Assembly (NCBI GenBank): GCA_016716715.1
Contig: JADJVE010000019.1
Coordinates: 62,001-126,000 of the forward strand
Reading direction: 5' to 3'
DNA from: Acidobacteriota bacterium
GTDB lineage: Bacteria > Acidobacteriota > Thermoanaerobaculia > UBA5066
DNA: 64,000 bases
Of the stretch, positions 1-8,064 are shown piece after piece. The position numbers were made by a program, and so were the translations under genes. The notes under the pieces are model-generated. The model was not told the origin of the DNA. It made no database searches and saw nothing but the letters and a program-made list of their open reading frames with translations. The stretch's first letter is position 1. The number at the start of each line of letters is the position of its first letter.

Positions 1-345
1 AAGGGGCGGGGCGCGATCGTGAACGTGCCGCAGCGGGCCGGTGCGGGGGACGGAGCCTACGCGGGCGGCTTCTCGGCGGCCCTCGAGACGCTCGCGGAGA
101 GGTTCAAGCCGGAGTTCGTCCTGATCTCGGCCGGCTTCGACGCCCACGCGGGGGACCCGCTCGGGGGGATGAGCGTCACGACGGCGGGTTTTTCCTGGAT
201 GACGCGGTCCCTGGAGGAGGTCGCCGAGACCTGGGCCGGCGGGCGGATCGTGTCCGTTCTCGAGGGCGGGTACGACGAGCAGGCCCTGGGCGAGTCGGCG
301 GTCGCGCACGTGCGCGTTCTCGACCGGACGGGCGGCCTGCCATAG
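1..345 (+). CDS. Histone deacetylase-family amidohydrolase, C-terminal part
   Basis: This is the last 114 codons of a gene that begins before the window; the frame is open from base 1. The segment NVPQRAGAGD, then AGFDAHAGDPLGGM and LEGGY near the end, are the conserved C-terminal motifs of the arginase/deacetylase fold shared by class II histone deacetylases, acetoin-utilisation AcuC and acetylpolyamine amidohydrolases. The Asp of GFDAH is a zinc ligand in the family and the Tyr of GGY is the transition-state tyrosine, so the visible part looks functional. Members remove acyl groups from lysine or polyamines in the cytoplasm; the substrate cannot be told from this fragment. A promoter starts the next unit just downstream, so the two genes are probably not co-transcribed. 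Confidence 0.85.
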   Translation, partial: KGRGAIVNVPQRAGAGDGAYAGGFSAALETLAERFKPEFVLISAGFDAHAGDPLGGMSVTTAGFSWMTRSLEEVAETWAGGRIVSVLEGGYDEQALGESAVAHVRVLDRTGGLP

Positions 346-369
346 CGGGCCCACGCGTAAATGGCTCAT

Positions 370-398
370 TTGACAGAGCCTTTCGTGCCCGTTAGACT
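370..398 (+). promoter_or_regulatory. Sigma-70-type promoter for the Ig-repeat protein
   Basis: A perfect TTGACA (370-375), a 17-base spacer and TAGACT (393-398) form a housekeeping-type promoter. The predicted start, near 405, leaves a leader of about 70 bases before the ATG at 477. The stretch is more AT-rich than its surroundings. It is a pattern call only. Confidence 0.6.
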
Positions 399-476
399 CA
401 ATACGCGTCAATCTCTCTTCATGATTTGGTGTCCGAGCGCGCCTTGGTATTTCTTCTCGACGCACGGAGGCTCGTG

Positions 477-2163
477 ATGATTCGGAAGGCCCTGATCCTC
501 TCGGCAACCGTCGCGGCTGCGGCCCTGCTCGCAGCGCCCCCTGCGGACGCCCGCAGCGCGGAAGTCCGCCGCGCCCTCGGGTGCCCCTCGCAAACGCTGG
601 GATCCGTGGATGTTCCGGTCGACGGAGCGACGGTCAGCGGTTACGTGGTCGTCAAGGGATATGCGCTGGACGGCAACCTGGTGTCCAACGTCGATGTCTA
701 CGTTGACGGCACCGACGACGCGAACCGCGTCACGACGGCCGGCGGCGCGAACATCAACCTGCCCCGCCCCGACATCCTCCAGGCCTTCCCGCAGTACGCC
801 GGCACGCCGGGCCAGAACCCCGGGTGGCTGGCGTCCTTCAAGGCGTCCAACTACTCGAACGGGTCGCACACGATCTACGTCGGGATCACGGACACGTCCG
901 GCTGCACGTACTTCCTCGCGCCCAAGGCGATCAAGATCGACAACGCGAAGAACCAGGCGCCGTTCGGAAACATGGACTTCCCGCTCCCGAACAGCTCCGT
1001 GTCCGCCAACGGCGTCCTCACGGTCGTGGGCTGGGCGCTCGACGACCGCAAGGTCGACCACGTCGACGTTCTCGTCGACGGGCTTCTCGAGCGGCAGGCC
1101 GTCACGGGCGTCTACCGTGCCGACGTCGCCGCGAACTTCCCGGACAATCCGGCCGCGATCGTCGCGGGCTTCATCCTGAACGTCGACTCCACGCGTTACC
1201 CGAACGGCGTCCACACGGTCAGCGTCCGCGCCGTCGACGACCAGGGCCAGCAGGGCTTCCTCGGGACGTCGCGCGTGCAGGTTTTCAACAACGCCCCGAA
1301 CACCGGCCCCTTCGGCGAGGTCGAATTCCCGCTCCTGAACGCAAACTGGTTCGGGAACTGCTTCCCGGTGTCGCCGGGCGGCCCGTCCGGCGGCCCGACG
1401 GACATCGTCGACCCGCGCATCCTCATGTTCGTCAACGGCTGGGCCCTCGAGGCCTCGCTCGAGAACACGGGCGGCGTCTCGGAAGTGCGCGTCGCGCTGG
1501 ACGGCGTGCCGATCAAGAACTCGCGCGTGAACTGCCACCGCGAATTTCTCCTCGCGAACGCCCTGATCGACTGCTACGGGTACTACCGTCCCGACATCGA
1601 GGTCTTGTATCCGGGCTTCGCGCAGGCGCCGAACGTCGGCTTCCAGTTCTTCGTCGACGCCGGCTACCTCCTCACGCAGAAGGGCTTCCGGGAGGGAGCG
1701 CACATCCTCCAGGTGTCGGCCGTCGACAAGCGGAACACCGCCGTCCTTCTGAAGGAAGTTCCGATCACGATGGAGTGCGCGACGGGCCAGCTCGACCCGC
1801 CGCCGCTCGGCACCATCGACGATCCGACGAACTACAAGTTCATCGGCGGCGTGTTCCCGGTCATCGGCTGGGCGCTCGACCTCGACGTCGTCGTGAAGGT
1901 CCGCATCCTGATCGATGGCGTGGCGCAGGTCGACGCGGTCACGGGCGTGGACCGGGCCGACTACGGCTACGCGAGCCCGGACGTCGCGGCCTCGTACCCG
2001 TTCTACCCGCAGCGCGCGAACGCGCTTCCGCTTCTACCTCGACACGACGAAGATCTCGAACTCCGAGCACGACCTCCTCATCGAGGTCACGGACGCGCGG
2101 GGCAACGTGCGCTCGGCCGGCACGCGCCGCTTCATCGTGGACAACAACACGCTCGTCCGCTAA
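477..2163 (+). CDS. Secreted protein with tandem Ig-like repeats (frameshifted near its end)
   Basis: The ATG at 477 follows GGAGG (466-470) and begins a clear signal peptide ending at ADA-R, so the protein is exported. The mature part has four or more repeats of about 100 residues, each with a GWALDD-like strand, a V-VDG turn and a closing NG-H stretch. This pattern is typical of bacterial Ig-like surface or extracellular proteins, and no catalytic motif is visible. The reading frame breaks near 2020-2030. Upstream the frame ends at QRANA; the missing half-repeat (FRFYLDTTK to FIVDNN) continues in another frame and stops at 2163, consistent with loss of two bases. The intact product would be about 560 residues. 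It lies just upstream of an exosortase but shows no PEP- or IPTL-type sorting tail. Confidence 0.7.
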
Positions 2164-2188
2164 GAACTTCTTCCTGGAAGGTAAGAGA
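2164..2188 (+). repeat. Dispersed AT-rich motif, copy between stop codon and terminator
   Basis: A plus-orientation copy of the motif that recurs through the window (consensus GATTTCTTNGAAAGGTAAGA). It follows the stop codon of the Ig-repeat gene and precedes the terminator hairpin. This copy contains TTCTTCCTGGAAGGTAAGAG and stands alone. Confidence 0.5.
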
Positions 2189-2194
2189 ACGGGG

Positions 2195-2222
2195 GCCCGG
2201 CGGTTGCCGGGCCTCTTCGTTT
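2195..2222 (+). terminator. Rho-independent terminator after the Ig-repeat gene
   Basis: A six-base stem, GCCCGG with CCGGGC around a six-base loop, is followed by a pyrimidine-rich CTCTTCGTTT tail. It lies between the stop at 2163 and the exosortase start at 2239. The weak T tract makes it modest. Confidence 0.5.
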
Positions 2223-2238
2223 ATCCTCGCCGCTCGCC

Positions 2239-2745
2239 ATGCAGCCCGCCCAGAAGAAGTTCCTGATCCGGTTCGCGCTCTTCCTCGTGGGGCTCTACGC
2301 TCTCGTCGCGATTCAGCCCGTCAACGACGCCGTCGTGGTGCCGTTCACCGGGTTCCTCGTGAAGGTGTCGGCGGGGATCCTCCGCGCGGTCGGGGAGCCG
2401 GTCGTCACGCGCGGCACGGTGATCCAGTCGGCGCTCTTCGCCGTGGACGTCAAGAACGGCTGCAACGGAATCGAGGCGGCGCTCCTGCTCCTCGCCGCGA
2501 TGCTCGCGTTCCCGGCTTCGGCGAAGGCGCGCGCTGCGGGCATCGCGACGGGCCTTCTCGCGATCCAGGTCGTGAACCTCTTCCGGATCGTGTCGCTGTT
2601 CTGGCTCGGCGCGCACCGGCGCGACGTGTTCGACCTGTTCCACGCGGCGATCTGGCAGACGCTGCTCATCCTGCTCGCGGTCGGGATCTTCCTCGTGTGG
2701 GGCCGGAAGCTCCGCGGCGGAGAGGGCGCTGAAGCTCGCGCTTAG
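2239..2745 (+). CDS. Exosortase, short XrtH-like type
   Basis: An integral membrane cysteine transpeptidase-like protein of 168 residues. Exosortases recognise a C-terminal PEP-CTERM-like tail on exported proteins and cleave it or transfer the protein to the envelope. The three family catalytic residues are present: Cys in NGCNGIEAALLL (about residue 75), Arg in NLFRI (about 117) and His in FHAAIWQ (about 134), spread over several hydrophobic helices. The short length and the adjacent small membrane protein match exosortase H (IPTL-CTERM type) rather than the longer XrtA family; that subtype is inference. No protein in this window carries a recognisable sorting tail, so its substrates lie elsewhere. 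Confidence 0.8.
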   Translation: MQPAQKKFLIRFALFLVGLYALVAIQPVNDAVVVPFTGFLVKVSAGILRAVGEPVVTRGTVIQSALFAVDVKNGCNGIEAALLLLAAMLAFPASAKARAAGIATGLLAIQVVNLFRIVSLFWLGAHRRDVFDLFHAAIWQTLLILLAVGIFLVWGRKLRGGEGAEARA

Positions 2746-2752
2746 GGCCGCC

Positions 2753-3304
2753 TTGGGTTTCGCGCTCGGGCTCGGCCTCTGGCACGCCGGGACGCCCGCC
2801 TACGACCGCCTGCTCGTCGGGTTCGCCGAGCCTGTCGTGCGCCTGCTCGAGCGGCCGGCCGCGACGCGCCTCTACGCGGAGGGAACGCGCGTCGTGATCG
2901 ACCGGGCCGACTTCACGTCCAGATCCGACCGGCCCGCGCTTCCGGCGGACGACCTCACGTTCGACGTCATCATCCTGCTGACGCTCGCCGCCGCGACGCC
3001 CGGCCTCTTCCAGGACGACGCGATGAAGGGGCTCGGGATCTCGCTTCTCGTGCTCTTCGCCCTGCACGTCGCGGCGCTCGTCGCCGCCGTCGAGTCGTTC
3101 TACGCGATGAAGCTCGGCGCCTGGAGCACGGCGACCTACGGGCCCTTCGCGCGGAACTTCTGGGCCACCGCGTCGCACTTCTGGCGCCTCGCGGGCTGCT
3201 TCGCGGCGCCGTTCGTCCTCTGGTGGCTGCTGATCCGGCCCGCGGGCGCGCCGGAGTCTGGGCGAGTGCGGAAGAAGAGCCGGTGGAGAAGGCGCGAGAG
3301 ATGA
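2753..3304 (+). CDS. Exosortase-associated membrane protein
   Basis: A protein of about 183 residues with one N-terminal hydrophobic helix, a polar stretch (about 30-75) and two or three further helices, ending in a very basic tail. It follows the exosortase within a few bases. This matches the small membrane protein usually encoded beside XrtH-type exosortases. Its role is not established; helping substrate handling or anchoring at the inner membrane is inference. The start is uncertain. TTG at 2753 lies inside the likely first helix, and the frame is open upstream across the exosortase stop, so a CTG near 2729 overlapping that gene is an alternative. The pair reads as one transcript. Confidence 0.6.
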   Translation: MGFALGLGLWHAGTPAYDRLLVGFAEPVVRLLERPAATRLYAEGTRVVIDRADFTSRSDRPALPADDLTFDVIILLTLAAATPGLFQDDAMKGLGISLLVLFALHVAALVAAVESFYAMKLGAWSTATYGPFARNFWATASHFWRLAGCFAAPFVLWWLLIRPAGAPESGRVRKKSRWRRRER

Positions 3305-3320
3305 CAGCCGGCGAGGGCCG

Positions 3321-3581
3321 CTAGCGATAGACGTCGCGCCGATGGCCGACCTTCACGATCCAGACGACGAGCTCGCGGTCCGCGATCGAATAGAGGATTC
3401 GATAGCGCCCCTGGCGCACCCGGTAGCGGTCTTCGTAGCCAGCGAGCTTTTCGCTCCCGGGCGGACGAGGGTCTCTGGCCAGCGACGCGATCCTCGTGGC
3501 GCTACGCTCCCGGTCCTTTCGGGGGAGAGCCTCGAGCTCCTTCGCCGCGCTTTCCTTGAGGAAGATCCTATAAGAGCCCAC
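3321..3581 (-). CDS. RelE/ParE-family toxin
   Basis: An 86-residue basic protein of the RelE/ParE fold. Helical N-terminal half (LKESAAKELEALPRKDRER), then the typical GYEDRYRVRQGRYRILY strands and the VGHRRDVYR ending. RelE-like toxins cleave mRNA on the ribosome, while ParE-like ones poison gyrase; RVRQGRYRILY and the C-terminal Arg/Tyr favour the RelE side, but the target is unproven. The gene starts inside the last 14 bases of the upstream antitoxin gene, the usual coupling in type II modules. Confidence 0.85.
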   Translation of the reverse strand: MGSYRIFLKESAAKELEALPRKDRERSATRIASLARDPRPPGSEKLAGYEDRYRVRQGRYRILYSIADRELVVWIVKVGHRRDVYR

Positions 3582-3795
3582 GGCGCTTGAGGTCGCGAAC
3601 GACCGCCTCGAACGGGATGGCTTTCTCCTTGCGGCGTTCGTCGAAAGCCTCGAGGTCCTCTGCGTCCTCGGAGAGTGCGAGCCGGACCGATTCGTTCACG
3701 ACGTCCGAGATCGTCCTCTCGGACGCAGCGGCCTTCAACCGGAGGGCCTTGTGCACGGCAGGCTCGAAGTAGACGGTGGCGCGCTTCGCACCCAT
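3568..3795 (-). CDS. Antitoxin with ribbon-helix-helix-like N-terminus
   Basis: A 75-residue protein that begins with a short strand (AKRATVYFEPAVHKALRLKA) followed by two helices, the pattern of CopG/Arc-type DNA-binding antitoxins. The acidic C-terminal half (about 43-75) would wrap the RelE-like toxin encoded immediately downstream, with which it overlaps by 14 bases. By family analogy the complex should bind its own promoter, and a perfect 12-base palindrome lies about 20 bases upstream of the start. The module sits alone between the exosortase pair and the protease remnant, as mobile addiction modules often do. Confidence 0.8.
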   Translation of the reverse strand: MGAKRATVYFEPAVHKALRLKAAASERTISDVVNESVRLALSEDAEDLEAFDERRKEKAIPFEAVVRDLKRRGLL

Positions 3796-3815
3796 GGCCG
3801 AAGGTTAACGCTAAA

Positions 3816-3827
3816 ACGTCATGACGT
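3816..3827. promoter_or_regulatory. Palindromic operator candidate of the toxin-antitoxin module
   Basis: ACGTCATGACGT is a perfect 12-base palindrome, flanked on both sides by the direct repeat AACGCT. It lies directly upstream of the antitoxin ATG at 3795, where such modules carry the site bound by their own antitoxin. Confidence 0.5.
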
Positions 3828-3851
3828 CAAAACGCTCACGGGCTCGTTCCG

Positions 3852-5416
3852 TCAGGGCTTGACCGGACCCTTGATGTCGGACTTCTTCGCGAGCTGCATC
3901 TGCTCGTGGGCCGTCGCGAGCTTCTCGGCGTCGGGGAAAAGGGTGAGCGCCTTCTTGAGCTGGACGTCGTTCTCGAGGCTGGCGCGGTAACCCGCGTCGC
4001 GCCCGAATTTCGCCGTCAGCATCTCCTCGCGGATCGCGTGGTCGACGACGAGGGGATCCTTCTCCTCGGCGTAGATCGCCTTGGAGCCCTCGCGGGGACC
4101 GTCGGGTGCTTCGCGAGGTAGTCGACGGCGAACTCGAAGAAGGGCCGCGCGCGTAGAGCGTCGTCGCGAAGCGCTGAGGGGGCGCCTTCACGAGGACGTC
4201 GGGCGTGATGCCGCCGCCGCCGTAGACCGTCCGGCCCGCCGTCGGTCTTGAAGGAGTCCTTCTTCTGGAGGCGCGTCGCGGGCGGGGTCTCGTCGGCGTC
4301 GCCGCCCTCCTCGTCCTCGGGCGCCAGGTACTCGAGGACGTCCTTTGTAGTCGCGCTGGATGCAGCGGCCGGAGGGGGTGTAGTACTTCGCCGAGGTGAG
4401 CGCCAGGCCGGCGCCGTCGGGGAGGGTGAAGACCGACTGGACGAGTCCCTTGCCCCAGGAAGTCTGGCCCACGATGAGCCCGCGGTCGTGGTCCTGGATG
4501 GCCCCGGCGACGATCTCCGAGGCGGAGGCCGACCCCTTGTTGACGAGGACGACGAGCGGGATGCGGGCCTGGTTGTTCTTGCCGGGCGCGGCGAAGCTCT
4601 GCTCCGAGCGGCGTTCCGGCCGCGGGTCATGACGACCTCTCGTTGCGCGAAAGGAAGAAGTCCGACACGGCGATCGCCTGGTCGAGCAGGCCGCCCGGGT
4701 TTCCGCGCAGGTCGAACACGAGCTTCTTCATCCCCTGCTTCTCGAGCCTGTCCCAGTCCCCGGCCACCTCGGGCGCCGACGTGTGGGTGAAGTCCTTCAG
4801 GCGGATGTAGCCGACCTCGGGCTCGAGCATGAAGGCATAGGAGACGGAGTTCGTCGGGATCTCGGCGCGGGTGACCGTCATCTGGAGGGGCTCGGTGAGG
4901 CCCGGCCGGACGATGGTGATGTTGACCTTCGTGCCCTTCGGGCCCTTGAGCTTCTTGACGACCGCGTCGACGGGGAGGTCGTCGATTGATTGGCCTTCGA
5001 CCTTGTCGATGACGTCGCCCGCGCGGATGCCGAGGCGGTCGGCCGGCGAGCCCTCGACCGGCGTGATGACCGTGACCTTCCCGTTGCGCTTGCTGATGAT
5101 GATTCCGAGCCCGTAGAACGACCCGCGCTGCTTCTCCTGCATCGACGCTGTATTCCTCGGGCTCGAGGAAGTTCGTGTGCGGGTCGAGCGTGGAGAGCAT
5201 CCCCTGGATCGACGAGTAGACGAGCTTGTCGGCGGCCACGTCGTCGGCGTACCAGGCGCGTGCCGTGGCGAGCAGGTCGGAGTACTCCTTGAACCGGGCT
5301 CGAGGCGTCCGAGCCGGCGAACAGCGCCCCCCGCGGCGCTGCCGAGGACGGTGACGGCGAGGAGGAACGGGACGGCGGCGGCTTCACCCCGGGAGGGGAG
5401 GACGGTTGGAAGGCAT
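3852..5416 (-). pseudogene. S41-family (CtpA-like) processing protease, many frameshifts
   Basis: All parts of a secreted C-terminal processing protease can be read here, but in different frames. In order they are: MPSNRPPLPG, then a hydrophobic signal (AAAVPFLLAVTVLGSAAGG), SSIQGMLSTLDPHTNFLEPE, a PDZ domain (GSFYGLGIIISKRNGK onward), LVFDLRGNPGG, the catalytic serine block NKGSASASEIVAGA, GQTSWGKGLVQSVF, TVYGGGGITPD and a helical end closing AKKSDIKGPVKP. At least six frame changes are needed, near 5390, 5150, 4630, 4340, 4235 and 4100-4170. Family members cut exported proteins at their C-termini in the periplasm. Catalytic motifs are kept and no segment is lost, which suggests either very recent decay or clustered sequence errors. 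Confidence 0.75.
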
Positions 5417-5561
5417 GGTCACGGAGGCCTTAACCTTACACGGTGAAGGGTTCCTCCCGGACGCAATGAGACTAGCACGCGGGGCGGTCCGCCGCCTTGA
5501 GGGGCTTCGACAGGGGCGAGGACGCGGCGGACCATCGGCCGGCGGAGGAGCACGCAGGATC

Positions 5562-5984
5562 ATGGGAAACCTCGGAATGCCGGAGATGATCTTCATCCTC
5601 GTTCTGGCGCTGCTTCTGTTCGGCCCCAAGAAGCTCCCCGAGATCGGAAAGCAGGTCGGCAAGGCGCTCGGCGAGTTCAAGCGCGCCTCGAACGACCTCA
5701 AGCGCACGATCGAGGACGAGATGGAGAAGGCGACGCTCCGAGGGGGCGCGGAAGACCGAGGATCGGCCGGGCCGAAGACCGAGGGAGGCCGCCCCCGGCG
5801 CTCGCCGCCCGGCCGACGGGACGATCTTCCCGCCCGTCCGAGACGACGAAGACGCTGCCGCGCCGTGCCGACTCCCTTGGACGCGACGCCTCGGAGGAGC
5901 ACGACGACGACCTGCCCCGGATGTCCTTCCTCGAGCACCTCGAGGAGCTTCGCGCCCGGCTTTTCGCCTCCGCCCTCGCCATAG
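5562..5984 (+). CDS. tatA: Sec-independent translocase component TatA/TatB
   Basis: The first 60 residues are a textbook TatA/B protein: a short N-terminus, one transmembrane helix (PEMIFILVLALLLFGPKKLP, with the FGPKKLPE hinge) and an amphipathic helix (IGKQVGKALGEFKRASNDLK). It forms the protein-conducting part of the twin-arginine system with the TatC encoded next. The ATG at 5562 has AGGA close upstream. After residue 65 the sequence becomes Arg/Pro/Ser-rich and overlaps tatC by 64 bases, unlike the acidic low-complexity tail usual here. Another frame reads ADGTIFPPVRDDEDAAAP at this point, so a frameshift near 5730-5800 is likely and the true end is probably before 5921. Confidence 0.8.
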   Translation: MGNLGMPEMIFILVLALLLFGPKKLPEIGKQVGKALGEFKRASNDLKRTIEDEMEKATLRGGAEDRGSAGPKTEGGRPRRSPPGRRDDLPARPRRRRRCRAVPTPLDATPRRSTTTTCPGCPSSSTSRSFAPGFSPPPSP

Positions 5985-6655
5985 CCGTCGGCTTCTTCCT
6001 CTGCTGGTGGAAGGCGAAGGAGATCTTCCACTGGCTCTCCGTTCCCATCCTGGACGCGCTTCCGGCCGGTGACAAGAAGCTGGTCTTCACCGAGCTGACC
6101 GAGCCGTTCATGATCTACATCAACGTCGCCCTCCTCGCGGGCGTGTTCGTCGCGAGCCCGGTGCTCCTCTACCAGGTGTGGCTCTTCGTGGCTCCCGGGC
6201 TCTACAAGCACGAACGGCGCTGGGTGTGGCCGTTCGTCGTGGTGTCGGCGCTCTTCTTCGTGACGGGCGGCTATTTCGGCTACGCCGTCGGCTTTCCGAT
6301 GGTCGCGAAGTTCCTGGTCCAGACGGGCGAGGACTTCCTGCCGATGATCAAGATTGACGACTACCTCGATTTCACATCGAAGATTCTCCTCGGCATGGGG
6401 CTCGTCTTCGAGACGCCGATCCTCGTCTTCTTCCTGGCGCGGATGGGCGTCGTCACCGAGCGGTGGCTGCTCGCGAAGTTCCGCTACGCCGTCCTCGTCA
6501 TCTTCATCATCTCGGCGCTGATCACGCCGACGCCCGACATCCCGACCCAGTGCGCGTTCGCGCTCCCGATGTGCGCGCTCTACCTCCTCGGTGTCGGCAT
6601 GGCGTGGGTCTTCAAGAAACGCGACCCGAAGGCCGCGTCGAAGACGGAATCCTGA
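5921..6655 (+). CDS. tatC: Sec-independent translocase subunit TatC
   Basis: A 244-residue inner-membrane protein that binds twin-arginine signal peptides on folded proteins and, with TatA/B, moves them across the membrane. The signature SFLEHLEELRARL opens the protein. FTELTEPFMIYINVALLAG carries the conserved Glu of the signal-binding site, and six transmembrane helices follow in the expected spacing, ending in a short basic tail. The length is normal. The ATG at 5921 fits the family start, although the frame is open upstream (EEHDDDLPR) and a longer N-terminus cannot be excluded. It is coupled to tatA in one transcript. Confidence 0.93.
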   Translation: MSFLEHLEELRARLFASALAIAVGFFLCWWKAKEIFHWLSVPILDALPAGDKKLVFTELTEPFMIYINVALLAGVFVASPVLLYQVWLFVAPGLYKHERRWVWPFVVVSALFFVTGGYFGYAVGFPMVAKFLVQTGEDFLPMIKIDDYLDFTSKILLGMGLVFETPILVFFLARMGVVTERWLLAKFRYAVLVIFIISALITPTPDIPTQCAFALPMCALYLLGVGMAWVFKKRDPKAASKTES

Positions 6656-6678
6656 CGAGACTCATTCGCTGAGGTATC

Positions 6679-8064
6679 GTGCGCGCGGTGCGTGAGAAGC
6701 TGACCAGGGTCTTCAAGGCCTTCACGTACCGGGACTTCCGCCTCTTTGTGGGCGGGCTCTCGTTCACGTCGAGCATCGGGACGTGGATGCAGTCGGTCGC
6801 CCAGGCGCTGCTCCTGACGATCTCGGGAAACCCGCAATACCTCGCCTGGGCCGACGCTCTTCAGCAGGCGCCGTTCCTCGCCCTCTCGCTCGTCGGCGGC
6901 GTTCTCGCCGACCGGATGGACCGCCGGCGGATCCTCCTCCTCTCGCAGGTCGTCCAGCTTTCCTCGGCGTTCCTGCTCGCGTTCCTCGTTTACACGAATC
7001 ACGTCGAGATCTGGATGATCCTCGCCCTGTCGCTGATTGTCGGCGTCGCGATGTCCTTCGGAGGTCCGGCCTACCAGGCGCTCGTCCCGACGCTGGTCGA
7101 CCGGGAGGACGTCCCGAATGCGGTCGCCCTGAACTCGATCCAGTTCAACCTCGCCCGCGTCATCGGCCCGGTCCTCGCGGGTGCGGCGTTCGCGACCCTC
7201 GGCGCGGCGGCGTGCTTCGGGCTGAACGGCCTCTCGTTCTTTGCCGTCATCCTCGCGCTCCTCGCTCTCAGGCGCGGGGCGCCGACCGGAACGGCCAGCG
7301 GCAGCGTGATGGAGAACCTGAAGGCGGGCCTCGCAGCCGCGCACGCGGACCGCGCCCTTCGCGGCCTCATCGCCCTTTCCTTCATCGGCAGCATCTGCGC
7401 GTTCCCACTCCTCACGTTCCTGCCCGTCTTCGCGAAGGACGTCTTCAAGGGCGACGTCAAGGTCCTGAGCTATTTTCTCGCCGTCTTCGGTCTCGGGGCG
7501 GTGGTCGGCGCGGTCGGCACGGCAGGCTTCGGACACGTCAAGCGTCGCGGCGCCGTGGCGGTCGCGATGCAGATGACGCTCGGCGCCCTCATGATCGGGT
7601 TCGCCCTCTCGCGAACGAAGTGGCTCTCGTTCGGCCTGCTCTTTTTCGCGGGCGCGGCGCTCATGATCGTCTTCGCGATGTTCATGACGCTCGTCCAGAC
7701 GAACGTGGACGACGCGCTGCGCGGCCGGGTCGTGAGCGTCTACTCGCTCGCGTTCCGCGGGGCGATGCCGCTCGGCAGCGTCATCGCGGGCTTCCTCGTC
7801 GGCATCATGCCGACGCCCTGGGTTCTCGCGGGGAACGGGCTTCTGCTCATGCTGGTCGGGGCGACCGTGTTCCTCCGGAACCATCCCAAGTGTTCCGAAC
7901 CTCTGAGCCGTCCCCCTAGGGCCACGTCCGCCAGTCGGTCGTCTCCATCTCGAGGGCGACGGCGCGCTTGCCGCGCCGCATGTTCAGGAACACGCGCTTC
8001 GGCACCCAGATCGGCGCGACGTCGGCGCGCACCTGCGGGAGCGGCTCGAACGTGGCGCGGATGA
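6679..8064 (+). CDS. MFS transporter, EntS/MFS_3-like exporter
   Basis: A major facilitator with 12 predicted helices. The N-terminal AFTYRDFRLFVGG and the GGVLADRMDRRRILL loop between helices 2 and 3 mark the group that includes the enterobactin exporter EntS and many drug exporters. The substrate is unknown. GTG at 6679 is used with GAGG just upstream; GTG at 6688 is equally possible. The core ends near residue 415 (FLRNHPK). The remaining 45 residues are Arg/Ser-rich, and they run antisense over the convergent gene for 149 bases. They look like read-through: another frame ends at a TGA nine codons later, so a one-base error near 7880 may have removed the true stop. Confidence 0.8.
   Translation: MRAVREKLTRVFKAFTYRDFRLFVGGLSFTSSIGTWMQSVAQALLLTISGNPQYLAWADALQQAPFLALSLVGGVLADRMDRRRILLLSQVVQLSSAFLLAFLVYTNHVEIWMILALSLIVGVAMSFGGPAYQALVPTLVDREDVPNAVALNSIQFNLARVIGPVLAGAAFATLGAAACFGLNGLSFFAVILALLALRRGAPTGTASGSVMENLKAGLAAAHADRALRGLIALSFIGSICAFPLLTFLPVFAKDVFKGDVKVLSYFLAVFGLGAVVGAVGTAGFGHVKRRGAVAVAMQMTLGALMIGFALSRTKWLSFGLLFFAGAALMIVFAMFMTLVQTNVDDALRGRVVSVYSLAFRGAMPLGSVIAGFLVGIMPTPWVLAGNGLLLMLVGATVFLRNHPKCSEPLSRPPRATSASRSSPSRGRRRACRAACSGTRASAPRSARRRRAPAGAARTWRG

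Noticed and set aside
408..1703. Long open frame on the minus strand across the Ig-repeat gene
   Set aside because: Arg/Val/Asp-rich with no motif, antisense to a clear repeat protein. High GC keeps the opposite frames open; the same holds for many long antisense frames in the window.
7870..8064. MFS C-terminal tail as a new domain
   Set aside because: Arg/Ser-rich read-through antisense to the secreted protein gene; a one-base change restores a stop just after the last helix.
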